Shown here in pieces: positions 33,651-41,778 of a stretch of 43,734 bases of DNA. Source of the stretch: Nitrospira sp. Lineage in GTDB: Bacteria > Nitrospirota > Nitrospiria > Nitrospirales > Nitrospiraceae. The stretch is from positions 509,730-553,463 of the forward strand of contig SWDM01000016.1 of assembly GCA_005116835.1 (NCBI GenBank), given 5' to 3'. The position numbers and the translations under genes are program-made. How positions within the stretch are numbered: position 1 is the stretch's first letter; every line of letters starts with the position of its first letter. The notes under the pieces were generated by a model that was given only the letters and a program-made list of their open reading frames with translations, made no database searches and was not told the DNA's origin.

Positions 33651-33736
33651 CGGGAAAGTATAGCGGAGGCCGGATGAGAAGACGAGCCGGTTGTGTTTAC
33701 CAAAATTCTTATGTTACGTTCGAAGCACGATTCCCC

Positions 33737-35113
33737 ATGCCACGCACCAAGAAAGCCCCTGCACAAACATCACCGGCACTGATAGCCACACCAGGTCAAC
33801 CACCGATTGTGGCCATTATCGGCCGCCCCAACGTCGGCAAGTCGACGCTCTTTAATCGCATGCTCGGCAAACGCACGGCCATCGTAGACGACGTTCCAGG
33901 TGTCACCCGTGATCGTAACTATGCCGACGCCACCTATCGAAACCGGCCGTTCCGCTTAGTAGATACGGGGGGCCTGGACCCCTCCGCCTCAGAAGGCATG
34001 CTGGCCCTGATCAAGCGTCAATCGGAACTGGCCATTGCAGAAGCGGATATTCTGATCCTACTGATGGACGGACGGACCGGATTGACGACTCCGGACCAGG
34101 CAGTGGTCCGTCTCTTGCGCGGAACGACGAAGCCGTTATTTGTCGTGATCAACAAGCTTGATACTCCTAAGGTCGAGACGCTCGTGGCGGATTTCTATCA
34201 GTTGGGCACGGATACGCTCTATCCTATCTCTGCGGAACATGGTCTCGGCATCTCCGACCTTCTCGATGCAATCTATCCGCTCCTCCCAGTCCCGGATGAA
34301 AACCTTGAGCAGGCGACGATGCCCCGCATTGCCGTGGTCGGACGGCCGAATGTCGGCAAATCCACCCTGGTAAATGCCGTGCTTGGTGAAGACCGAGTCG
34401 TGGTCAGCGACGTCCCAGGCACCACCAGAGATTCAATCGATTCGATCGCGCTCCACAAAGGCCGACGATACCTCTTCACCGATACGGCCGGTATTCGTCG
34501 ACGCGGGAAAATCGACCGGGGAATCGAAGGTTATAGCGTCGTCCGATCGCACTTGGCCATCGGGCGATCCGACCTCGGAATCTTGTTACTCGATGCCACG
34601 GAAGGTGTGACCGAGCAAGATACCAAGATCGCCGGCATCATCATCAAGCAAGGGCGGGCCTGCTTCCTCCTGGTGAATAAATGGGATCTTCGGGAAGGCG
34701 ACAGCCAGGCCCGACAGGAGGTCGAACAGGAACTTCACCGGCGCTTTCCCTTCTTAGCCTGGGCGCCGGTCCTCTTCGCATCCGCAGCCCATCCCGATTC
34801 GCTTGGCCAGCTCTTTCCCACCATTGATCGAGTGTTTGCGGCTTTTTCAAAACGGATCCCGACCGGAGCATTGAACAAATTTCTCCAGGAAATCCTCGCT
34901 ACCCACCCCCTGCCGGTGCGCAAAGGTAAACCGACGAAGATCACCAAGTCCGCCTTCATAACGCAGGTTGCAACACAGCCACCCGTCTTTGCGCTGTTTG
35001 TCGGTCACCCGGACAACATCACTCCGGCCTATCTCCGATTTCTAGAAAATCGACTCCGCGAAGAATATGGATTCGAGGGGACTCCGATTCGCATGTTGGT
35101 TCGGAAGAAATAA
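33737..35113 (+). CDS. der: GTPase Der (EngA)
   Basis: 458 residues from the ATG at 33737 (MPRTKKAPAQ). Two tandem GTPase domains are clear: GRPNVGKSTLFNRMLG with DTGGLDP and NKLD, then GRPNVGKSTLVNAVLG with DTAGI and NKWD. A C-terminal KH-like domain ends with RIPTGALNKFLQE, then LENRLREEYGF and EGTPIRM. Der acts in 50S ribosome assembly. The open frame extends upstream to 33632, but that part shows no family similarity. Confidence 0.96.
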   Translation: MPRTKKAPAQTSPALIATPGQPPIVAIIGRPNVGKSTLFNRMLGKRTAIVDDVPGVTRDRNYADATYRNRPFRLVDTGGLDPSASEGMLALIKRQSELAIAEADILILLMDGRTGLTTPDQAVVRLLRGTTKPLFVVINKLDTPKVETLVADFYQLGTDTLYPISAEHGLGISDLLDAIYPLLPVPDENLEQATMPRIAVVGRPNVGKSTLVNAVLGEDRVVVSDVPGTTRDSIDSIALHKGRRYLFTDTAGIRRRGKIDRGIEGYSVVRSHLAIGRSDLGILLLDATEGVTEQDTKIAGIIIKQGRACFLLVNKWDLREGDSQARQEVEQELHRRFPFLAWAPVLFASAAHPDSLGQLFPTIDRVFAAFSKRIPTGALNKFLQEILATHPLPVRKGKPTKITKSAFITQVATQPPVFALFVGHPDNITPAYLRFLENRLREEYGFEGTPIRMLVRKK

Positions 35114-35272
35114 TCGGGTTCATTTTCTGCCACCCTGACACCGTCTTTGTGCATAAGCTGGCTCCAGAAGCCACATTGCAGTCCGTATTTGTGTGATTTT
35201 AACAGTTTCTGCCGCTGTCGCTTCGGTGTAACTCTTGCACAGTCGCAAGACCATTCCCCCGAAAGGACATGC

Positions 35273-35734
35273 GTGGCGCAATCATTTCCGGATAATCAAG
35301 CCGACTCCCCTCCCCTTCTCTCTTTTCCCAACTCGGGGATGATTGTATTCTCCTCGTCCGCTCGCATCCTGTACATGAATAAACCGGCCCGTATCTTGAT
35401 GGCGTCGTTCGGTTCGTCCCATGATCTCTGGGCGCAAATGGCGCCTGAATCCCTACCGTTCATTCTCACTGAACTCTGTTACGATGTGTTGGCACAGCTC
35501 CAACGGCGACTCGAGACGCAAGACTGGGCACAATTCGAAATACGCCGCATCTGCCACATCGTCAGACCGTCCCTCTTGCTCACAGGCTTCGGCATACGGA
35601 ATTCGACGAACAATGAGATCCGGGTCATCCTGACCCTCACCCCTCTGCCATCGGTCCCCTATGCAGCGGTGGATCCGCATCATATTTATCAATCGGCCGA
35701 CATAGAGGCCCCAGTCGGGGGCGCCATTTCATAG
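35273..35734 (+). CDS. PAS-like small protein
   Basis: 153 residues from a GTG at 35273, chosen because AAAGGA lies six bases upstream. The segment NSGMIVFSSSARILYMNKPA, then ARILMASF, is a PAS-like opening (first beta strands and the A-helix). The C-terminal half, with ICHIVRPSLLLTGFGIRNST and EIRVILTLTPL, provides the remaining strands. No effector domain is attached. It may be a sensor partner or a degenerate PAS protein. It follows der in the same direction but has no obvious link to it. Confidence 0.6.
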   Translation: MAQSFPDNQADSPPLLSFPNSGMIVFSSSARILYMNKPARILMASFGSSHDLWAQMAPESLPFILTELCYDVLAQLQRRLETQDWAQFEIRRICHIVRPSLLLTGFGIRNSTNNEIRVILTLTPLPSVPYAAVDPHHIYQSADIEAPVGGAIS

Positions 35735-35810
35735 AGGAAGCACGCCAAGTCGCTGTAGTAACCGTTTTCGCCTTGACTCCTCATAAGCATCATGTTATTC
35801 GCTCAATATA

Positions 35811-36683
35811 ATGATCATTTGCACCTATCCAATATCTTATGCCTCTGGGGTTCTCAGCAATTCCAAGACCCGTTGGATGAGCGCGATCCTCTTCGCCGGG
35901 ATGATCGTCGTGACCCTTCTTGGCCCAGTTCGCGCTGAAGAGCCTCCCGCGCCTGATGGCACGGTCCCGATCCCGGCTTCTGAAGTTCCAGATCCACCCT
36001 CCGCTCCCGCTTCCATTACTCCAAGCAGGAGCGATCCCTTTATCATGCTGCGGGGATCGGTGTGGCGGACCAAGGCCGGGATTGTCTTTCTAAAAACCCC
36101 GATCGGATTGCTGACGCTCAGTTCGAAAACCACGCTGAAAGATCTCAAAGCCTCTCAGGAAGTACTCTTTTGGGTGCATGATCGCCATTTCGTCGTCGAG
36201 ATCCGAAGGCGGACGGACGGATCACTCGTCCATCGCTTCCTCAGCGGGCCAATGACACCTGGAACCGATAACCCGAGAACGTTACGCTGGTGGGGACCCG
36301 ACGGTGACCAAATCGTCCAGGTCGGTACACAAGAAAGCCATCTGACCAGCCATCGCGAGGGAGACTCTCTGACCGTCGAAGTCGATGAAACGAATACCAT
36401 CAGCGGGGTGCATGACCTACAATTCGACCTGCAGGTCAGTCAAGCCCCGCCGGTCGGCGCCGATGTCCAACTTCTTCTCTCAGGCACCGTCTCCAAGCTC
36501 AAATCCAATTTCGTCTTTGTCCGAACCCCCGTCGGCCTGGTTATGCTCAATTCGAAGATCGGAATTCCTCAGGTGAAGGTGGGACAATCGTTGACGTTGC
36601 AGATCGACCGTGAGCGCGTGACCGTCACTCTACCACCCGTCGTGACAACCACTTCCAGGCGTAGCACCTCACGCGTCCAATAA
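35811..36683 (+). CDS. Exported protein with duplicated beta domain
   Basis: 290 residues; the start may instead be the ATG at 35877. A signal peptide (WMSAILFAGMIVVTLLGPVR, cleaved near AEE) is followed by a proline-rich linker. Two related blocks follow: GSVWRTKAGIVFLKTPIGLL with TLSSKTTLKDLKASQEV, and GTVSKLKSNFVFVRTPVGLV with MLNSKIGIPQVKVGQSL. Both share F/VFxxTPxGLxxLxSKxxxxxxKxxQ. The duplication suggests a two-repeat beta-barrel or OB-like fold. I do not recognise the family. The ECF sigma operon begins 90 bases downstream on the same strand. Confidence 0.65.
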   Translation: MIICTYPISYASGVLSNSKTRWMSAILFAGMIVVTLLGPVRAEEPPAPDGTVPIPASEVPDPPSAPASITPSRSDPFIMLRGSVWRTKAGIVFLKTPIGLLTLSSKTTLKDLKASQEVLFWVHDRHFVVEIRRRTDGSLVHRFLSGPMTPGTDNPRTLRWWGPDGDQIVQVGTQESHLTSHREGDSLTVEVDETNTISGVHDLQFDLQVSQAPPVGADVQLLLSGTVSKLKSNFVFVRTPVGLVMLNSKIGIPQVKVGQSLTLQIDRERVTVTLPPVVTTTSRRSTSRVQ

Positions 36684-36732
36684 CAACTCACCCGTCCACC
36701 GCCTACAGCGGGCCCGCATCGAGTACGCTGGC

Positions 36733-36762
36733 TTGACAGGCCTCTGCTAAGGCCCCTAGACT
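36733..36762 (+). promoter_or_regulatory. Possible promoter of the sigma factor operon
   Basis: TTGACA and TAGACT are 18 bases apart. The -10-like box ends 11 bases before the sigma factor ATG at 36774, so the leader would be very short. Nothing else in this gap looks like a promoter. Confidence 0.35.
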
Positions 36763-36773
36763 TTGCGGCAGCT

Positions 36774-37394
36774 ATGCGTACCCCTGTCCTCAAAACGCCC
36801 CCCCCACGTCCGGCCATACAAGAGTCTGACAAATTTGAAAGACTCTATCGGGACCATGTCGATCTGATTTATCGTTACGCATACCGGTTGTGCGGCGAAG
36901 CGGAGTCCGCAAAGGATCTCGTTCAAGAAACCTTTTTGAATGCCTACCAAGGACTCAAAGATTTCCGAGGCGACGCGCGAGTCTCCACTTGGCTCTACAC
37001 CATCGCCTCGCGGGCCTGCATACGGATGCGGCGCAAACGCAAAGGGGAGCCAGAACACGAACTGTCGATGGATGATTTCGTGCCCACCTCCGAGGGAGAG
37101 TTCCGCCTCCAGATTCCGATGGAAGGGCTCAGCCCCGAAGAAGCACTCCAGAACAAAGAACTCCGGCAGGCTCTCGATCAGGCGATCGAGAAACTGCCCC
37201 CCAAGTATCGGATGGCTCTGGTACTCCGGGATATGGAAGGGTTAAGCGCCAAAGAAGTGGGAACCATTATGGGTTTGAATGAACGGGCTGTAAAATCTCG
37301 GCTGCACCGGGCGCGCTTGTTTGTAAGACGCGAGCTGAGTGCCAGCGGCATCACTCATCACGATGACCAGAAGCCTGGAGGCTTGGGCTCATGA
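36774..37394 (+). CDS. ECF-type RNA polymerase sigma factor
   Basis: 206 residues. Region 2: FERLYRDHVDLIYRYAYRLC followed by DLVQETFLNAYQGLKDFRGDARVSTWLYTIA. Region 4: EKLPPKYRMALVLRDMEGLS, then KEVGTIMGLNERAVKSRLHRAR, the helix-turn-helix that binds -35. A charged spacer joins the regions (RKRKGEPEHEL..FRLQIPME). It directs RNA polymerase to a small regulon. The stop overlaps the start of the next gene by four bases (ATGA), the usual sign of a sigma/anti-sigma pair. Confidence 0.95.
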   Translation: MRTPVLKTPPPRPAIQESDKFERLYRDHVDLIYRYAYRLCGEAESAKDLVQETFLNAYQGLKDFRGDARVSTWLYTIASRACIRMRRKRKGEPEHELSMDDFVPTSEGEFRLQIPMEGLSPEEALQNKELRQALDQAIEKLPPKYRMALVLRDMEGLSAKEVGTIMGLNERAVKSRLHRARLFVRRELSASGITHHDDQKPGGLGS

Positions 37395-37696
37395 CCAAGA
37401 AAAAGACGCCGGCACAGAAGAACCGCTCCACACCATCGTCCCATGACCATCTGCACGGCCAAGGCCGTTGCGAGGATCTACTCCGACAATTGTCCTCTTA
37501 TATCGACGACGAACTCCCTTCCGATATTTGTGCGGAAATACGCCGACATGTGGGGGCCTGCCCGAACTGTGAAGTTTTCGTCGCATCTCTCCAACAGACC
37601 GTTACCCTTTGCCGACACCATCCAGCCCCACCATTGACGCCGGTCGACCGAATCAACATGCGCCGCGCGATCCTCGATGCGGCCAACGCAAGGTGA
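37391..37696 (+). CDS. Anti-sigma factor (zinc-finger type)
   Basis: 101 residues. The ZAS zinc motif is complete: Cys27 (GRCEDLL), then His53, Cys57 and Cys60 (RRHVGACPNC). Such domains bind and hold the partner ECF sigma in the cytoplasm. There is no transmembrane segment, so it is a soluble sensor, often redox- or metal-responsive. It starts inside the sigma stop and its own stop (TGA) overlaps the GTG of the cupredoxin gene. The three genes are therefore translationally coupled. Confidence 0.9.
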   Translation: MTKKKTPAQKNRSTPSSHDHLHGQGRCEDLLRQLSSYIDDELPSDICAEIRRHVGACPNCEVFVASLQQTVTLCRHHPAPPLTPVDRINMRRAILDAANAR

Positions 37697-38094
37697 ACGG
37701 AACAATCGGACTCATAGGTCTGGCGCTTGTACTGGCGACTCCTGCCTTTGCTCTCCCAACCGAGACCGAGGTGGAGTCCGCCACTGTAGAGATCCGCTCG
37801 CGGGTATTCAGCCCACAACAGATACATTTACATCATGATCGCAAGGCCCTGCTACGGTTCCGTAATCACGATACGGAACTCCATACCGTGGTGGCAATGG
37901 ATCTCTTCCTTCACCCAGATCTCAACCTGGGCGGCAACGGAGCCCCGGAGTTCGGACCGGATGGACTGAAGCGAGTCATCATCCCAGCTGAGGGTGTGAT
38001 TGAGTTTGAGTTCACGCCGGCACGTACGGGAACCTTCTCCTACCTCTGCGACATGCCTGGTCATAATATGCAAGCCGTCATCGTAGTCGAGTAA
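37693..38094 (+). CDS. Cupredoxin-domain periplasmic protein
   Basis: 133 residues from the GTG at 37693, which overlaps the anti-sigma stop (GTGA). A signal peptide (MNGTIGLIGLALVLATPAFA) exports it. The mature domain is a cupredoxin: HDTELHTVVAM (His64), then YLCDMPGHNMQ (Cys119, His124, Met126), the type 1 copper ligand set. The SRVFSPQQIHLHHDRKALLRF start is typical of plastocyanin/sulfocyanin-like domains. It should accept or donate single electrons, or bind copper, in the periplasm. Its coupling to an ECF sigma pair suggests copper- or redox-responsive control. Confidence 0.88.
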   Translation: MNGTIGLIGLALVLATPAFALPTETEVESATVEIRSRVFSPQQIHLHHDRKALLRFRNHDTELHTVVAMDLFLHPDLNLGGNGAPEFGPDGLKRVIIPAEGVIEFEFTPARTGTFSYLCDMPGHNMQAVIVVE

Positions 38095-38129
38095 GCAGAA
38101 CACAGGGCGTCCTCTTTGTGTATGGTTAG

Positions 38130-38171
38130 CCTGTTATTTGGTTAGTTGTGTTCAACCAAACAAATGAGACG
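38130..38171. repeat. Period-9 palindrome, short copy
   Basis: CTGTTATTTGGTTAGTTGTG facing AACCAAACAAATGAGAC. It is a shorter version of the period-9 palindromes at 6431, 8904 and 32859, located between the cupredoxin gene and the next plus-strand gene. Confidence 0.65.
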
Positions 38172-38266
38172 GCCGAACCTGCCTCCTCTGCCCCTTTCAG
38201 ATCATCAAATTAGCATGGTACATTGCTACCTTCTTTCCGTCCTTCGTACTTGGAGCACTCGACATC

Positions 38267-39982
38267 ATGCGCTTGCAGATCCTCCAACATGGTTGGTTCA
38301 GGAGTCTGCTCCTTGCCGGAGCCTTCTTGACTGTCACTGAGATGACCCTGGTCGAGGCGTCAGCGACATCAGCTTCCGCCGTTGCAAAGACATCGAGACA
38401 GGCTGCCACTGCAGCCGAAGCAACGGCCCAGCGGTATACCGAAGCGATGGGAGCGGGAAACAAGGTGGGTGTCGGCCAGCTTGACTTCGCCTGCCAATAT
38501 CCCATCGTGGCCGCAGCCCCCCATGGCATCATGGCCTATCCGACGGACTCCGACCCAGTCTACGACACCTGCTGGCAGCGCCTGAGGGAAGCCCATGCCC
38601 CCACCCTCGCAAGAACCGATGTCGGCATGGAGATCTTGTGGCCCAGCAATGGAGAACTGGTCTTTTTCAGCGAAGACTTACCTCGTTACCCTGCCTCGGC
38701 CTTCGTGACAAAATCGCTGGGTCTGACACCGCCTGGGACCGGATTCCACACCCACATTATCGGCAGCACACCGCTTCCTTCTGCCTCTTTCCGCCTGCGA
38801 CCGAACGACCCAATCGTGGCAGTACAGACGAGCTTGGTGAAATTGTCCATCAGTTACCAGGATCCCCTGACTGCCCCGGTGACTTACGCCCCTGGCTCAG
38901 TCAAATGGACGACAACGATTAAGCGGACCAGGCGCGCACTCAAAGAAATTACCGTTCAATGGGTTGTCCTCTCAGGGCTGAAGAAGCACGGTTTTGCTGG
39001 TGACACAGCCGTCGTGAACCTTCCAGTTACCAGCGGCGCCATCTTCGGCAGTGGCATCCAAGAGCAGATTCCGTTTGTCACGGAAACCAGCCATGCCCTC
39101 CCCGACTCGCTGGTCTGGTGGGGACCGACTGATGCTCCCGGCCTCTTGACCGCCGGAGTAGCCCGCGCTGCCGGTCTTCCAGAACTACGAGACCGCGTGG
39201 CCATGTTGAATCGGATACTCATCATCGATCCCCAGCAAGCCGAGGCCCTCAGGGTGCTGAGCCAACAACTCTATGCCATGGTTCTGCGAGAGGCCATTCC
39301 CTTCCACAAACTCACAGTGAAGGATCCGGCGCTCGCCTTGCTGGTGAACGAACATTTTTGGAACATCTACTCCCAATCAGTGAGGGTGGATCTGTCGCTG
39401 GGGATGGAGATGGGTGGGTTTGACAAACCGACAACCGCCGACTACCTATACCGGATGCTCTCAGCCATGCAAGCCCTGGCCGCCGTCCGGCCTGAACAAC
39501 TCGATAACAGAATTCGATTAGGCGTGGCGTTGCGCTGGAATAACGATCAAGAGCCCTCGATCGCGACTCACCAGTCTCTCGTCAAAGCCATCCTGCCTGA
39601 GCGAAAAGCCGACCGAGCGGAAGCGCTACTACAGCTGGCCTGGTCCCGCATCAATAAAGTGGCTTGGAACCGCATTCTTGACGACTCCGACATTCGAGCT
39701 GCCTATCAGGATGCCGACGCAGCGCTTACGCTCGCCAACCTGCCTCTCGATAAATTTATGGCAGAATACACTAAGGCCTACAGCTTGCTGTTCACCCCTA
39801 ACCGGGACAATCTGGCGCTCTTGGAACGGCTGGCAGAAGCCAAACGATGGTTCGCTGAAATTCCAGGACAGACGCCCGACATCTGGGACTTCTTTATCGG
39901 AGCAGAATCGCTGAAGGCGGTGCTGGACGCAGACCCTATATTCCAGCCCTTGCTGGCTCAGGCGAACGAAAAGAAAGGGTAA
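38267..39982 (+). CDS. Secreted protein of unknown function
   Basis: 571 residues. An N-terminal signal (FRSLLLAGAFLTVTEMTLVE, cleaved near ASA) is followed by an alanine-rich segment and the distinctive PHGIMAYPTDSDPVYDTCWQ. Residues about 130-280 look beta-rich (GMEILWPSNGELVFFSEDL, TGFHTHIIGSTPLP). Residues about 290-560 are helical and repeat-like (LTAGVARAAGLPELRDRV, RILIIDPQQAEALRVLSQQL, EALLQLAWSRINKVAWNRIL), suggesting TPR-like solenoids. I do not recognise the family. aat follows directly and overlaps or touches its stop region. Confidence 0.6.
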   Translation: MRLQILQHGWFRSLLLAGAFLTVTEMTLVEASATSASAVAKTSRQAATAAEATAQRYTEAMGAGNKVGVGQLDFACQYPIVAAAPHGIMAYPTDSDPVYDTCWQRLREAHAPTLARTDVGMEILWPSNGELVFFSEDLPRYPASAFVTKSLGLTPPGTGFHTHIIGSTPLPSASFRLRPNDPIVAVQTSLVKLSISYQDPLTAPVTYAPGSVKWTTTIKRTRRALKEITVQWVVLSGLKKHGFAGDTAVVNLPVTSGAIFGSGIQEQIPFVTETSHALPDSLVWWGPTDAPGLLTAGVARAAGLPELRDRVAMLNRILIIDPQQAEALRVLSQQLYAMVLREAIPFHKLTVKDPALALLVNEHFWNIYSQSVRVDLSLGMEMGGFDKPTTADYLYRMLSAMQALAAVRPEQLDNRIRLGVALRWNNDQEPSIATHQSLVKAILPERKADRAEALLQLAWSRINKVAWNRILDDSDIRAAYQDADAALTLANLPLDKFMAEYTKAYSLLFTPNRDNLALLERLAEAKRWFAEIPGQTPDIWDFFIGAESLKAVLDADPIFQPLLAQANEKKG

Positions 39983-39987
39983 GGGCC

Positions 39988-40695
39988 CTGTTCAGGCTCA
40001 GCGCAAACCCATCGGATCTTCGCTTCCCTCCCGTTGATTTGGCATCGCCAGAAGGACTGCTCGCCGTCGGGGGCGATCTGCGCCCCGAGCGGTTGCTCGA
40101 AGCCTACCGCCACGGCATCTTTCCTTGGTACGACGACGATCAACCCATCTTGTGGTGGTCGCCCGATCCCAGGACTGTGCTCTTTCCCGACAAACTCCAT
40201 GTTTCACGCAGCCTGAAAAGAAGCCTTCGTCCCGGCCTCTTCACCCTCACGCTCGACCGCTGTTTTCGCGATGTGATGCAACATTGCGCAGGACCAAGGC
40301 CGCAATACCCGGACGGCGGCACGTGGATCACGGCAGAGATGCTCGATGCCTACACGACACTACACGAACAAGGCTATGCCCATTCCGTCGAAACCTGGCA
40401 GGAAGGAAAATTAGTCGGAGGGCTCTACGGCGTGGCGCTCGGTGGCGCATTTTTCGCAGAGTCGATGTTCACCCGAGTGCCTGATGCCTCAAAAGTCGCG
40501 CTGGTTTTTCTTGTGCGCCAGCTGCACGCCTGGGGATTCCGCATCATCGACTGCCAACAAGCCTCTCCGCATGTCATGCGCTTCGGAGCGGAAGAAATCC
40601 CCCGCCGCGACTTTCTCGACCACCTCAATGCGGCGCTAGCACTTCCAGGTCGCCGCGGGCTCTGGCAGTTCGACATTCCATGCCATAAGTCGTGA
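39988..40695 (+). CDS. aat: Leucyl/phenylalanyl-tRNA--protein transferase
   Basis: About 235 residues if translation starts at the CTG at 39988; from a TTG at 40039 it would be 218 residues and lack FRLSANPSDLRFPPVDL, which matches the family's N-terminus. AAGGG precedes the CTG at a good distance. The core is diagnostic: SPEGLLAVGGDLRPERLLEA, YRHGIFPWYDDDQPILWWSP, HEQGYAHSVETWQ, LVGGLYGVALGGAFFAESMF and IIDCQQASPHVMRFGAEEIP. It adds Leu or Phe to N-terminal Arg or Lys of proteins for ClpS-ClpAP decay. An ATG/GTG start is absent in this frame, so the rare start codon is an inference. Confidence 0.92.
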   Translation: MFRLSANPSDLRFPPVDLASPEGLLAVGGDLRPERLLEAYRHGIFPWYDDDQPILWWSPDPRTVLFPDKLHVSRSLKRSLRPGLFTLTLDRCFRDVMQHCAGPRPQYPDGGTWITAEMLDAYTTLHEQGYAHSVETWQEGKLVGGLYGVALGGAFFAESMFTRVPDASKVALVFLVRQLHAWGFRIIDCQQASPHVMRFGAEEIPRRDFLDHLNAALALPGRRGLWQFDIPCHKS

Positions 40696-41054
40696 GACGG
40701 CAGCTCAGTAATAATCAATTACACCATGTGCAATCATCCGTAGCGACCAGCCCATGCCATTCCCCCACAAGCGGCCGCGAAGCCTATCCAGCCCGCATTA
40801 TTCATGAACACTTCTGCTGCAATCGCCGATCCGCTGCTACGACGAGCCTTCGGCCGGCGGGCTCGCCCCTCAAACCTTCAACGTACTGCACGAGTACGCC
40901 TCAGGTTCTCAGGGCTCCGCGCGCCGGGCTCGCGACGCGGCTCAGCGATTTCGTGACGAACTGTCATGAATAATGCGGGCTAGGCATCCTTGAACTTCTC
41001 TTCAAAATGGGGCACACTTCAGCAGTTTTGACGATCTTTCAGGAGAAATTCTCA
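40696..41054. other. Intergenic region with repeat element
   Basis: 359 bases between aat and the Sel1 gene, holding the 192-bp element (40790-40981). Just left of it is a CAGCCCATG..GGCCGCGAAGCC segment similar to one at 41634-41663. No gene is visible. Confidence 0.6.
40790..40981. mobile_element. MITE-like element with perfect 18-bp ends
   Basis: Perfect inverted ends AGCCCGCATTATTCATGA at 40790-40807 and 40964-40981. The GC-rich interior has a central hairpin (CAACGTACTGCACGAGTACG) that matches the core of the type E elements at 4599 and 17988. No coding capacity. Flanking target duplications are not clear. Confidence 0.75.
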
Positions 41055-41549
41055 ATGACACGGATGGTTCTTTCTGTAGGTATTGGGCTTCTGCTGACTG
41101 TTGGCACGGCGTGGGCAGGACCACTCAAAGATACGACTGCTGCAAATCCACCCGGTGATCACGCGACTGCGTTGAAAACATTGCAATCGCTTGCAGCCCA
41201 AGGGAATGCGGAGGCGCAGAACAATCTCGGGGAACAGTATGCCAAAGGACAAGGCGTGCCGCAGGATTATGCGCAAGCGCGTCAGTGGTACGAGAAAGCC
41301 GCGGCGCAGGGGAATGCGCTCGCACAGAACAACCTCGCGGAACTGTATTTCGCAGGCCTAGGCGTGCCGCAGGACTATGTGCGGGCGTATTTGTGGGTGA
41401 GCCTCGCAGCAGTTCACATGAAGGGGGACGAGCAGAAGCAAGCCGAGGAAAATCGAAACGATGTCGCCGGGCGCATGACTCCAGAGCAGATCGCAGAAGC
41501 CAAGCGGCTCACGCAACAGTGCATGGCACTGAAGTTCAAAGGCTGCTGA
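41055..41549 (+). CDS. Sel1-repeat exported protein
   Basis: 164 residues from the ATG at 41055, with AGGAG upstream. A signal peptide (MTRMVLSVGIGLLLTVGTAW) is followed by Sel1-type repeats: ALKTLQSLAAQGNAEAQNNL, then GEQYAKGQGVPQDYAQARQW, then YEKAAAQGNALAQNNLAELY and FAGLGVPQDYVRAYLW. Sel1 repeats form alpha solenoids for protein binding. It should be periplasmic. The function is unknown. Confidence 0.88.
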   Translation: MTRMVLSVGIGLLLTVGTAWAGPLKDTTAANPPGDHATALKTLQSLAAQGNAEAQNNLGEQYAKGQGVPQDYAQARQWYEKAAAQGNALAQNNLAELYFAGLGVPQDYVRAYLWVSLAAVHMKGDEQKQAEENRNDVAGRMTPEQIAEAKRLTQQCMALKFKGC

Positions 41550-41633
41550 GGAGGGGTTACCGCGCGCGCTACCCCAACCCTCGCACCACACTCACAGTAG
41601 ACCGCCGACACTCTTCGCAATCAGCCATTGCAA

Positions 41634-41663
41634 TCAGCCCATGTACCCCACAAGGTGCCGCGA
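41634..41663. repeat. Short repeat near the 3' end of the Sel1 gene
   Basis: CAGCCCATGTACCCCACAAG then GTGCCGCGAAGCC. It is similar, with small indels, to the segment at 40749-40784 (CAGCCCATGCCATTCCCCCA and so on). It may be a vestige of an insertion footprint. Confidence 0.4.
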
Positions 41664-41778
41664 AGCCGTTCCAAGTTTAATTTGAACTCTCCCACAAACG
41701 GGCGCAAACTACCGTCGTTCCTACTAGAAAGTAGTTTGATCGGAAATTTCTTCTCGATCTTGGGAAAGGAATCACCCA

